The notes below the pieces were generated by a model that saw only the letters and a program-made list of their open reading frames with translations, made no database searches and was not told the DNA's origin. This document shows, piece after piece, positions 44,284 to 54,314 of a stretch of 64,000 bases of DNA. Origin of the DNA: Alitta virens (taxonomy: Eukaryota > Annelida > Polychaeta > Phyllodocida > Nereididae); assembly GCA_932294295.1 (NCBI GenBank), contig OW028576.1:30096747-30160746 (forward strand). Reading direction: 5' to 3'. A program made the translations under genes and the position numbers. Positions within the stretch are counted from its first letter, which is position 1; each line of letters opens with the position of its first letter.

Positions 44284-45559
44284 AACATGTACATAGTGCT
44301 GGTGAGCAGATGTCTGAAACTGGCGCTTTACAAATTTCTTCTTTTATTATTATTATAACTATCTGTCTATCTACATATCTACATATCTATACTCTATGAG
44401 GTATTTCTAACTTTATTAACAAGAATATTCTTGTTTGTACCTAGTATACTCCATTAATTTTCCCCACCTTAACTATTATATAAATTCTACACATTTCCCT
44501 GAACAATTCAGTCTTTATTTGACGAAAATCGGACTAATATTAAGCCTTTTAAAGTATATAAAAAATCAATAAAAATGAAAATAAAACAATGATAACATTG
44601 TGAGACATGAACAACCATAACATAAGTAATTCAATTCAATTACCCAAATGTAAAGAAGTCCTTCACAAAGGTTAATTGACATTAGTCAATTGCAATTAAC
44701 CTGGATTACAGGTTTAGTGTCATGTCCTTTCAATTCACAATTAAAAAGAAGCCAATTTGAACATAAAACATATCTGAGTGTCAATTGTCATTTAGTATAA
44801 CGGTCATAATGAATTGTATATAGTCCGATTTTCGTCAAATACAATTTAAATTATAGATAAGGTGAGGAAATTAATGGAGTATACTAGGCAAAAACAAGAA
44901 TATTCTTGTGAAAAACATTAATCGCTGTTCTTTAATGTAGATAGTTAGATATGTAGACAGATAGATATGTAGATAGATAGATATGTAGACATATAGATAG
45001 ATATGTAGATATGTAGATATAGATAGTTTAGAGAGACAGATTTATATGCTTATTATATAATATAGAATATCTCGCTTAATATTCGGTTTATTTTCGATCC
45101 GAAAACACGTATGGAATCAGTATTAACTATACTACATTTCAGTTTTATATGAGGAGAATCGGACTTATATTAGGGGAGCAGCAGCCTTTTAAAGTATATA
45201 CAATCCCCTCCCTGCCTAAGCTGATGCTGACGCTGGTAGCAGTCGGCGAGTCACCCGTGGAAGTCAGCGGATTACTCCTGGAAGCCGTCGAGTTACTCCT
45301 ACTACCCTTCGGCTTACTTCTAGTTACCCGTAGAACCCTCCGAGTGACCCGTCGAACCTGCCGAGTCACCCATAGAACCCTTTTTGCCGCCAGAATCCGT
45401 CGCCAACCCGGCAAAAAAAGCTGTTGCATAACCGTTATGTAATACTACGGGTTCACTACGGCAAAACCGGCTATGTGTGAAAGGGGCTTAATTAGAAAAT
45501 TCTTGATACGGTATAATTTATGACAATGGCACTGAAAATACAGTATGGCCCATATGGAA

Positions 45560-45760
45560 TTGTCCATATGTCGCCGAAACGCGGGGAGTCAACCCTTGTC
45601 ACGGATAGTAGCGGGGCGTTGCGCTTACCCCCCATAGCCTGCCTAATTGAGTTGCGGCGAGATGTGGAGACTGTCGCCGACTTGCCTGGGCTTTCGGGGC
45701 TTTGCGCCAAACCTTGTTTTACCCCTTTTTCACCCCTTACAATTTCTGGGCCCTTTAAGA
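45560..45760. other. CpG-rich island, function unknown
   Basis: Just outside element B the sequence turns GC- and CpG-rich (GTCGCCGAAACGCGGGGAG, GAGTTGCGGCGAGATG) within an AT-rich neighbourhood. The longest minus-strand frame (45492-45710) and plus frames resemble nothing known to me. It may be a promoter-type island or the edge of another element. Confidence 0.45.
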
Positions 45761-45949
45761 ACAGATGTTAGGTATCAGTATCTTTATTGCAGGGGCACGA
45801 CAGAAGGAGGGAATGGAGGGGTGGGGGTTGCCACCACTGATATGCAGGTCAGTGGTGGCCACTTCACAAACCGTTGGGCATGTGCATGCAGTACGTTATT
45901 TTGACTCTTATCATGTGCCCTATCTTTCTTGTATGAGACCAAATGGTCC

Positions 45950-47499
45950 ATTATGATCTGCAATGAACTTCAATGAAATGACTAATCTGTATATATTGTT
46001 TTGTTTATTTTTTTCTTCTTTCTCTTGTGTGAAATACCATGTTTTTGTATTTGTTTAGATACTTCTGATACTAATTCAAATGCAAATTAAAATCATATTC
46101 AATCACATACTTATTTCATATATCAGGTGCAAAAAAAGTCTAAAAAAAAGAAAGAAGGTTTGTAATTACTTGACATAGAGGCTTTGCACCCCTATTCATT
46201 GCTTCCTTACAGCTTCATTAAATGAACAGTAAATTATATGAGCAGCACGGCAAAATAGTGTGAGAAGCATTTTACTGACATTTAGTGTTCAGATAAGTTC
46301 AGTATATTTGCATGGAGCCAAAAATCCATTTTCAAACAACTTGATAAAAATTATTTGAGGCATTTATTTTGTACTTTAGTTGTACCTCTGCATCAACTAT
46401 ACACTTTTTCTTAATTGTAAGGAACTGTCAAGTGTCAGTATTGTATGTCAGCAAACAGAATATATATTAGCAAGGGGACGGAATGGTGAGGTTCATGTAT
46501 ATTCTAGCATATAATTATCAAATCCTCTATGATGTGTCAGATTTCTAACAAACATCTTTTCCCTTGGCCTGGAGCTTTGGGCCTTGACCTATGACGTGTT
46601 TAACTAGAGAAATTACCTTAACACAGGGGTACAATACTTGCAATTGCTTGGCTTGTGATAGAACAATGCTTTTTTATTTTTCTAAATAGTTCATATTTAC
46701 CTCTCTTACCATCTCTCTAGTTTTTGTTTTTTTACTGTTTACAGCAATATAATGGGCAAATGTGGAGCTGAGTGGCAACACATAGGTAAAACAAAAGTTG
46801 AAATGAAGGTTCTGTGTTCAGCTTAATTATCAAGTGAGCCTAATTTTAATGCCGGAACCCTAATTAATACAAATACAAGAGAAGGGGAGGGTGGTCAGGG
46901 GAAGCCTGGCTTGCCAACTCTGTCACCCCCAGCATCAGTCCGTCCCCTCCCTTATGCTTCTATTACCCCTGGGTCGGCAATTAGTGCTACACACCATATG
47001 AGGTTATTGGAGTTCTAGAACTTCTGAATACCCCTTTAGTCATTGGGTAATCACCAATAGTCATTACATCAGACTGAACAATGACCATCGGGGTACAGCA
47101 ATCTTGATGACTGATGAAGTGATGCTATCATACCTGTCAATTCACTGAGTTTAGCTGTTTATTATGACATGGTTAATATAATATTTTAGTGTTTATAATT
47201 TTGAAATATTCAGTAAAATACACACTTTAAAACCGTTTTTTAAAAGGAAGAAAAAAAGAAATTTTGAAAGCCTTTTGCATAAATGTATGCATGAAAGCTA
47301 TCATTTACCATGCTAAAAGAACTAGCAATTAAAGATATTAATAAATGAAACACTATATTAAACGACAAAATTGTGGCCCTTATTTAGATTGCATAGAACT
47401 ATACAATTAGCAGGAATATGATGTAAACATTTGGCGGTTGCAAAATACCGAAAGTGTGAATGATTGAGGAACGCAGAACATGAACGATTTTCAGCATAC
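45950..47499. other. Non-coding DNA
   Basis: Dense stops and no splice-framed exon. A short purine-rich stretch with GGGGAGGGTGGTCAGGGG lies at 46880-46900. No repeat partner in the window was noticed. Confidence 0.5.
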
Positions 47500-47506
47500 C
47501 TTGGAT

Positions 47507-47545
47507 TATGGAGTCTAGTGACTCAATGCTTCACTAGACTCCATG
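47507..47545. repeat. CATGGAG foldback unit 1
   Basis: A perfect 12-bp stem (GGAGTCTAGTGA / TCACTAGACTCC) with a 9-base loop, extended by ATG/CATG. It is flanked by near-identical 7-mers CTTGGAT (47500-47506) and CTTTGAT (47546-47552). Confidence 0.75.
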
Positions 47546-48243
47546 CTTTGATAAATAGAGATCCAAGAGCATACCAAACAACCAACCCATAGCCAGGAAA
47601 GGACATGGCATCTCTAGTGGCTCGATGTAAGAGACACTTAGCAGAGCTTACATGCCAATTAAAAGAAAAAATATAATTTATCTTTAGTGAACTATAAATT
47701 CTTCAAAGCACATTCAAGTTAGGTTTAATGGCCGATAGTATAGACCTCTCTAAGTCACTCCTTAATTATGACCCCTTTAAACAACAGGCCTTCTGGGATG
47801 CCAACACTTGTTAGATTTTAATCAGTTGTCATAATCAGCTGTCATAACATTGAGATTAATTGCAGTATGGAGATGAAGTGCATTCCATGAATTCTACAGT
47901 AGCCAACTGGCAAATAAACATGTAAACTGTCTCTCTCCTTGGTCAGCAAGATTGTCCTTGGATAAATAGAGAGCTAAATTCATGTAAACTGACATTTTTT
48001 TATGAAAACTAGAATGCATGGACAAGTCTTCATTGGGGCAAAGCTGATGCAGTTACCCCATATTTTATCATGGCTGACATGCATGAAGGAAATGCAAATT
48101 TATGTATTTAACTGGTAAATAACGCATGTTTAATGACACAAAACAAAAGACTTGTCAGTATTAACCTCATCCAGAACTCAGTGATGCTGCAAGATAAGTA
48201 TTCCAAAAAAAATGACAAAAGTCGGGAACATGTAACCTTGGAT

Positions 48244-49569
48244 CATGGAGACAAGAGTAGACAAAAGTAGAAGGAGTGGAAACCCGACATGTTCAAAGGT
48301 TCAGTCAGTGTCTCAGATCATGGAGGTATTATAATACCTCCATGCTCAGATGAGGTTTTAAATATCTGTGAAATGTCACGTTAGTTTGTTTATCACCCCG
48401 TTTATGACCACAAATCACCCCTTAAATGACCGTCACATACCTGATTGTGGCACTCAGGGTGGGATTATACACCCTTGTTGCAGTGACCTCGTTGTGGAAA
48501 ACCCCTTTCCTTCATGTCATCATAGAGTTTGCTGTATTATGTAAAAATATTTAATTCATATGCACTATCATTTTAATCATATTTACAGTAAGTTTGTTAA
48601 ATTCTTTGTTATATTATGTACAATAAACTTTACAAAATTAAATGGTCAAGATTTCATAATAATATTGTGCATTATTACACATCAACTCAAATACCATATG
48701 AATTGAGCATCTATTTATTAATGCTGTACAGTTCTAAAAGTTAATATTAATTTGGGTGTTATAAAAATTACATAAATGCTTACTATATACCATGAGAATA
48801 TAAAAATTAGGCTGTTCCCTTTCCAATGATATTAAATGCATTGAGTCAGTAATTTCATTAAAAGTCTTTTTTTTCAGTGATTGACATATACACATAATTT
48901 CACCATTGCTAAAATTTATAGTTGATTAATAATTTTCACTTCTAAATGCCTTGAAAACATGAAAGAGTCTTGTGCAGTCTTATGCCATTACCATTGATAG
49001 AGTGGTGTCAGTTTTCTTAAAAACAACAAATTTCGCACCAATTCGCACATATGAAATATATGTTCTTGGAATTGTTGATGTTTTATCTTTTTAAATATCC
49101 AAAGTACAGCTTCGCCAGAGTCGTCCCATAGAAGTTATGAGAATGTAAACCACAATGGTTTTGTTTATTTAAATGCGACTTTTTCGCTAATTAATTGTTA
49201 CTTGGCTTAGAATTGTCATTTTTTCATGGGAAAAACGCCAAAATATTCCTCAAATGGAGAGGAATTTAACTGAAATATTCAGCATAAGGACGAAATAGTT
49301 CTTTATATTTCGATGCATGATAGTGGGGTTTCCTAGCAGAAATCAAAGAGAGGCCAGGGAACCCTTTTCCCTTTCCGAGACACTGATTGGATGAAAGACA
49401 TGCCGCCAACTATAAAACTGCCGATAAAAGAGGGGGGTGAAACCGCCAAATTTGAAGAAACATAGGAAATCCAATGCTATTTCAGAGGAGTAAATGACCA
49501 GAAAGTAATAAAATTATCGAATTATGTGTGACAAAAAGAGTTTCCACTCCTTCTACTCTTGTCTCCATG
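48244..49569. mobile_element. CATGGAG foldback unit 3 (1.3 kb TIR element)
   Basis: Inverted ends CATGGAGACAAGAGTAGA ... AGGAGTGGAAAC and the reverse complement bound 1,326 bp; the left end holds an extra 10-bp duplication (CAAAAGTAGA). The exact 7-bp direct repeat CTTGGAT flanks it (48237-48243 and 49570-49576). There is no transposase ORF. Unit 2 lies inside it. The superfamily is not recognised; a 7-bp TSD is unusual. Confidence 0.65.
48319..48344. repeat. CATGGAG foldback unit 2 (perfect 26-bp palindrome)
   Basis: A perfect palindrome starting CATGGAGGTATTA, flanked by exact 7-bp direct repeats CTCAGAT (48312-48318 and 48345-48351). Confidence 0.85.
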
Positions 49570-49599
49570 CTTGGATGAACTAGAGAAGGATTGGACACT

Positions 49600-51400
49600 T
49601 CGAAAGTAATAAAACAATATCCATTATTAGGTGAATTAAGAGGAGTCAAATTCACCTAGAGCTTGCCCAAGGACCGCTGCTGTTTCCTTAAATACATTGC
49701 TTCTTTGATGTTCACACTGCGCTTCAGTGAGCACATCCCTCAACAGAGATGCCCTGCATCAGCAGCAATTATATCCCTAAATTTCAAAGTCGAAGTTCTT
49801 CATTTCTTACTGTATATTCTTAACATTACTGCCAGTAAATGCCACATGATCCCAGGATTCTAAAAGGGTTTTCAGTGCTATGGCTGTACACCTTTATCTT
49901 TAATACGATACGTATCACTTTACAGTAAAACCGATACGTTACGTATCATGATAAGTATCATAAAGCTATATCAATAGGAGAATAAACAAAGCCTGCAATA
50001 TTGACAATTCACAATGAAATATAATGAACCAATCTTTATGAAATAATTTCATACTGTTGTTTAATGTCATTGCAATGATATTTTTCTTCAAAATCACTTA
50101 AACATCTGGGTAGCAGGTGTCCTATTAGCCAGAAAACGCTGCTCTGCATGTTGATCAATTGTATCGTTATTATTACATAACGATTATCAATACCCATATC
50201 GTTATCCTTGTACCGGTACAAACGGTATAGCGAGAACCCTAGTTTTCACCAAATTTCTAGCCCTATTATTAAATAAGTTATGGACTAAAATTAGCCAGAT
50301 TGGAACTAATATTTGTGAAACATGTTATCTTTATCATTTGATAACTCAAAAAGCGGTAAAGAGCCATAGATCAGAGAATATCCATTAAAAAGCTGAAAAC
50401 CTTTTTGTGCCTTAATAGTCTTTCAAAAATGCCTAATTTTCAACAGATGTGCACATATGTATCATAACGTTTTGATGAAAACTTGCCAATTTATGTTTCC
50501 CAAAATTTAGATGCCTACAGACATACAATTTAAGTCTGAAAAACAATGAAAGGGAAAAAATTTCAATTAATTTTATTTGGCTCCCAGTCATGGCATGGAT
50601 AAAATTTTTTTCGAAAACTACAAAAAGTATATGAATCATACATGTATGACATACCATGAAAATAAAAATACATCTGTTAACGTAATAAAAATACATCTGT
50701 TAACGTATAAACAAATTTCTATTTCCAGTAAATCCTGTACACCTGAGCAGCCAAAACCAAAAGCTTTTGAAGAACTACTATACACATTTATTAATAGCCC
50801 TGGCTAATGAATTGGCCACGCTCTTTTTTTGCAAATTTTGTTGCATTTTGAAAATGATTAATGCTAATAACAAAACAGATAGAAATGCCAAACATATGTG
50901 GTGTGAACCAATTTTAGTTTGTAACATGATAGGCCTGCTTACAATTGGCCTACAAGCCCTACACAATCTTTTTAGGTGTCTGTTAAAGTCATAAGATACA
51001 CACATGTTGGCATACATATACTGATTTTGGGGGTACCTTATCAGCAGACCTGGATGTGGTATGTCTGTGAATTACATGCCTGATTTTACACCAGATTTCA
51101 TGGGAGTCCTGGATGACATCCTCTGGGTTTCCACATTCCTCGATTCTGTTGTAATGAGCAGCCCTTCACTTTCTGTCTCAGCCAATGTTACAATTCGTTT
51201 AACTGAATCAGATGCAGATGACTCAAAAAATGGTACACACAACTCATAGTTACAGGTTCAAAAATTTATTAAAAGGAGACATAAACGTCAAACCCATCAA
51301 AGAAAAATAATCAAACAAAGCAAAACATATCTAGCATCAATTTAAGTACTTATCAATGAAAGCAGATACAAAAGCAAATTACAGATATAAAGTTAAAAAA
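49600..51400. other. Mostly non-coding DNA
   Basis: No secure gene. A short frame at 51061-51249 and its complement look mildly coding-like but have no recognised domain. TTTATT near 51267 would serve as a minus-strand AATAAA for the gene ending at 51407. Confidence 0.45.
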
Positions 51401-51406
51401 AAATAT

Positions 51407-52051
51407 TCAATCAGAAAAAGTTAATGCCCTGGAAGCGCTCTTCCTATGGTGCTTGCACTTTGCACTCAGTGATTGTCTGCATTTTTTCCAGATGCTTCTA
51501 AACTGGGCATCATTGGTGCACCTCTGACCAAAATGGCGCTTCAGCCGGCGCATCATGATGCCCAGCTTAGTAGGGTCCAGTGGCTCACTGGAATTTCTTC
51601 CCTGCAGGGTGCTGCTCCTTAGGGTGCCAGGGCTGAAAAGGATGTCAGCCATCCTGCAAGTAGACATTGTCATAACCTTTTCCAGGGGCAGGTTTTCTTC
51701 GTCACACTCCTGCAGAACTTTGGTCAAAGGGGTCGACATGTCCTCTTCCAAATCTGCAGGAGTGTAATTATTCCATGTTGGCGCTCGGGTTGCCCTAAGT
51801 CCAAGGGTTGCCGCAGGGTTTCTTGGGGTCTCAGCTTGCTCCTGGGCTTGCTGCTGGGCCATGGCTTCTAATCTTAATAGTCTTGCCTCCATGGTGTCCA
51901 GTCTTTGTTTCACCTCAGCCTTGTAATCTTCCAATGGCTGGAATCGCTGGATTGCTGGTGGTGGGGAATGCGGGTCATTCAATGGAGAATTAAAGACCAT
52001 AGCCAGCAGCTGGTCATCTCCAACATCTTGGTCCCACATGTTTTCTTCATC
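51407..52051 (-). CDS. Host gene, terminal exon with BEN-like C-terminus
   Basis: On the minus strand an acceptor (ATTTTTGTAG at 52052-52061) precedes an open phase-0 exon starting DEENMWDQDVGDDQLLAMVF. Features in order: a proline-rich stretch; a predicted coiled coil (LDTMEARLLRLEAMAQQQAQ); an acidic linker; and a C-terminal domain ADILFSPGTLRSSTLQGRNS, then LDPTKLGIMMRRLKRHF and IWKKCRQSLSAKCKHHRK. The last block resembles a BEN domain, a DNA- and chromatin-binding module. The composition is far more coding-like than the flanks. The ATG at 52037-52039 could be a start, but the in-frame extension to a good acceptor suggests upstream exons. These would lie beyond 52.1 kb, so the LTR retrotransposon could sit within this gene's intron. 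The BEN call is from memory of the pattern. Confidence 0.6.
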   Translation of the reverse strand, partial: DEENMWDQDVGDDQLLAMVFNSPLNDPHSPPPAIQRFQPLEDYKAEVKQRLDTMEARLLRLEAMAQQQAQEQAETPRNPAATLGLRATRAPTWNNYTPADLEEDMSTPLTKVLQECDEENLPLEKVMTMSTCRMADILFSPGTLRSSTLQGRNSSEPLDPTKLGIMMRRLKRHFGQRCTNDAQFRSIWKKCRQSLSAKCKHHRKSASRALTFSD

Positions 52052-52061
52052 CTACAAAAAT

Positions 52062-53769
52062 ATGGAATGTGTATGGTAATTGTAAGTATGACAGCTCACT
52101 GTAACTGACCAATTGCATACCTCATTACAGACATAGTATTTTGCAATTCAAAATACTGAAAATAAAACAAACTCAAGTCTTGCTATGATCATGGACATAT
52201 ATGATCATGGACACATATATTTATATTTTTTATTTCGTCTTCACAGACTCAAACAACAATCAATGGATGATTGACATTGATTCACCATCACCATATTGTT
52301 CAGTACATAATAGAGAACAACTGGATACTTAGGAAAATGGCACAATATTGGCTTGAAACACTCAGTCATTTACCTCATCCCTAATCATGCTAATGATTCA
52401 AGGCTGTGTGGCTCCAGTAGCCATTTTCTGAAAAACTAACTTAATATTATACCTTAGTTTAACTTTGACAAAAGTTGAATTTATTAAATTAATTGGAAAA
52501 AGTTATTCATATTCAATTACATATCATCAATCAACTTGGCTAGTCTGCAATCATTAAAACTTAAATATCTTATATGTGCCGCCAGGATTAAGTTCTTGCC
52601 TACAAGATTGTGATTTTGTAATTAATTGACCCTTCTGCTCAGCACCCTATGCCACTCCCCAAGTGGAGATTTGACCCAGATATGTAAGCTTAGACAAGCA
52701 GCCCTGGCCTGCTGCTTGTATCCATATGGAGCATAAACTCAAATAACCTAATTACACAATGATATACCAGCAGGACATTTTGTATAATAAACGTGGATTT
52801 ACCATATAATTACATAAAAATACATCAGTCCCCCAATTTAAAAAAGGGGTTTTTAAGGGCTTGCCTCCTTCAAGCATTCTGTTTCAAATATTATTGATAT
52901 TTTTTTTTTCATTATTACTCATGCCAAAATCATATAAAGCTGTTCTTTGACTAAATCAAGTTTGATACATTGCAATTCCATTAAAAGGGCAATCAGAATA
53001 GCTTATACTTTGTCTGAATCTCTTTTTGCCAATGTAGTTTTCTGGAAAAGCAAAATGCTAAAAAGTATGTTTTCACATATTTAGAAATTGGCACATATTG
53101 AAGTGATAAAGATCATTTGAGCTATTTAACTGGTGATATAGTTGCAAAAAGTCCTTAACTGGGAAGCAGAATATTATATTTCAATAAATGATTGCTTTTT
53201 ATGAACAAGAAACCCATGACCACATCCTGTATTTACAATATGTACTTCTAATAGGCACCATTGAATCCTAGGTCTTTAATAACATAGATTCACTATACAT
53301 GTATAGTTAATTATAACAGAGATATTGCAGTAAGACTGTTGCTCTAAACAGATTTCTACTATCATAGTGCTGATTGGTGTATTAGGTAGGCTAATGTTTT
53401 CCTGCATACATATGGCAAGCAATATATCATATACATACATGTCTATTTATTTCAATTTTACTTTTAGAATTTGAAATATTTCTTAATATACTATAGACTG
53501 TTTTAATGGATAGCTAGTCTCAATATTAAATGTATTACCTTTTTTTTGTCTCAACAGTTATGTGTAACTATATATCACATTCTTGACTTTAGTAATAAAT
53601 GATTGTCTCAATGCTCTTTTATAGCCTGACTATCTTGCCAAATCATTTGACAATAGGTCTAATGAACTGGCAGGTTTCATGACTTAAAACAAATTTCCAG
53701 TGACCTCTTAAGTTTGTGGACTATGTATAAAACATCTGGTATGTTTATTTTCTGATAGTTGCTGGATTG
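52062..53769. other. AT-rich non-coding DNA, likely intron
   Basis: No exon or repeat family recognised. It lies between the BEN-like exon and the LTR retrotransposon insertion. Confidence 0.5.
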
Positions 53770-53987
53770 TGTGATGACCCCAGGTCACTGACCTTACTAG
53801 GTCAGTGACCGACTTTGACGCGCACTGGGTGACCCGGACCACGTGACCACGGGGTCTTGGCGGGAATACACCCAGACCGCGTCAGTAGCTGAAGAAGCAG
53901 AGGATAAGCAGGCTGTGCGGTGGGGCAGGGCAAAATAAACTTTAAAACTGGAATACCAACGCTTTGTCTTTCTTGGGGAACCTTACA
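53770..53987 (+). repeat. 5' LTR
   Basis: Begins TGTGATGACC and ends CCTTACA (TG...CA). It contains a perfect 12-bp inverted repeat GGTCACTGACCT-tact-AGGTCAGTGACC (53783-53810), CACGTG at about 53840, and an AATAAA signal at about 53934, which would mark the R/U5 region. Confidence 0.95.
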
Positions 53988-53990
53988 AAT

Positions 53991-54008
53991 TGGCGCCCGA
54001 TATGGGAC
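53991..54008 (+). promoter_or_regulatory. Primer-binding site (tRNA-Lys-like)
   Basis: TGGCGCCCGATATGGGAC lies 3 bases after the 5' LTR. The first ten bases match the primer site used with tRNA-Lys by many retroelements; the rest differs, so the exact host tRNA is not settled. Confidence 0.8.
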
Positions 54009-54060
54009 TTGAAGAATCGGATGTAGGGTTCCCCAATTGAATAGAAGACAGGGACGACGC

Positions 54061-54258
54061 ATGGACAAGGACATAAAAAACGTTTTGAACTTTTTGAAAA
54101 AAAACATGACTTCGCCACGGCCACGCTGGATAAAGGTGCCAGCGACCGCGTGGTTTAGTCAGTTGCAGCGGAGCACAGGAACCGTCAGCATCTACATTGA
54201 GCGTCAGCAGCAGCGACGTTGCGACTTCAAACTTCAAGCTACACATATCTACAGTTAA
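54061..54258 (+). CDS. Leader ORF upstream of gag (65 codons)
   Basis: An ATG-started frame in the leader reads MDKDIKNVLNFLKKNMTSP and ends LQATHIYS. It is basic and has no known domain. It ends 57 bases before the gag ATG. It could be an upstream ORF that lowers gag translation or simply a chance frame. Confidence 0.3.
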   Translation: MDKDIKNVLNFLKKNMTSPRPRWIKVPATAWFSQLQRSTGTVSIYIERQQQRRCDFKLQATHIYS

Positions 54259-54314
54259 GTAGAATTCACGCTACAATACTCTACCTTATTTAGTGTGTTT
54301 TAGCCCCACGTATA

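Larger units (their letters stand above)
35500..44350 (+). mobile_element. L2/CR1-like non-LTR retrotransposon, broken by two insertions
   Basis: The parts in order are a 5' UTR, ORF1 (35663-36979), the ORF2 endonuclease (37101-38039, resuming 41530-41667), the reverse transcriptase and C-terminal domain (42395-44283), and a 3' tail GCGCTTTACAAATTTC followed by short ATT repeats, as in L2/CR1 elements. Removing element A (38040-41526) and the reverse fragment (41668-42394) restores co-linearity with the usual ORF2. It is dead because of a stop in ORF1, a frame break before the endonuclease, and a deletion with a frameshift in the reverse transcriptase. Confidence 0.85.
35412..45491. mobile_element. 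TIR element B, split by a retrotransposon
   Basis: The left end TTAAGCCCCTTTCACACATAG (35412) and the right end CTATGTGTGAAAGGGGCTTAA (45491) are exact inverted repeats. Next to the right end come sequences shared with element A (GCCGTAGTGAACCCGTAGTATTAC, then 21-bp GC-rich repeats, then GCTGCTGC...TTTAAAAG). The piece 44350-45491 continues element A's interior, while the left piece is only about 70-100 bases before the retrotransposon starts. A TTAA target would suggest piggyBac; read otherwise, the flanks are TTA and TAA. The superfamily is undecided. No transposase is seen. Confidence 0.55.

Noticed and set aside
49663..49863. 66-codon ORF MPKDRCCFLKY...
   Set aside because: No domain, no splice or promoter evidence on either strand; treated as chance.
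51061..51249. 62-codon plus-strand ORF and its complement
   Set aside because: Mildly coding-like on both strands but no domain or consistent splice sites; cannot choose a strand.
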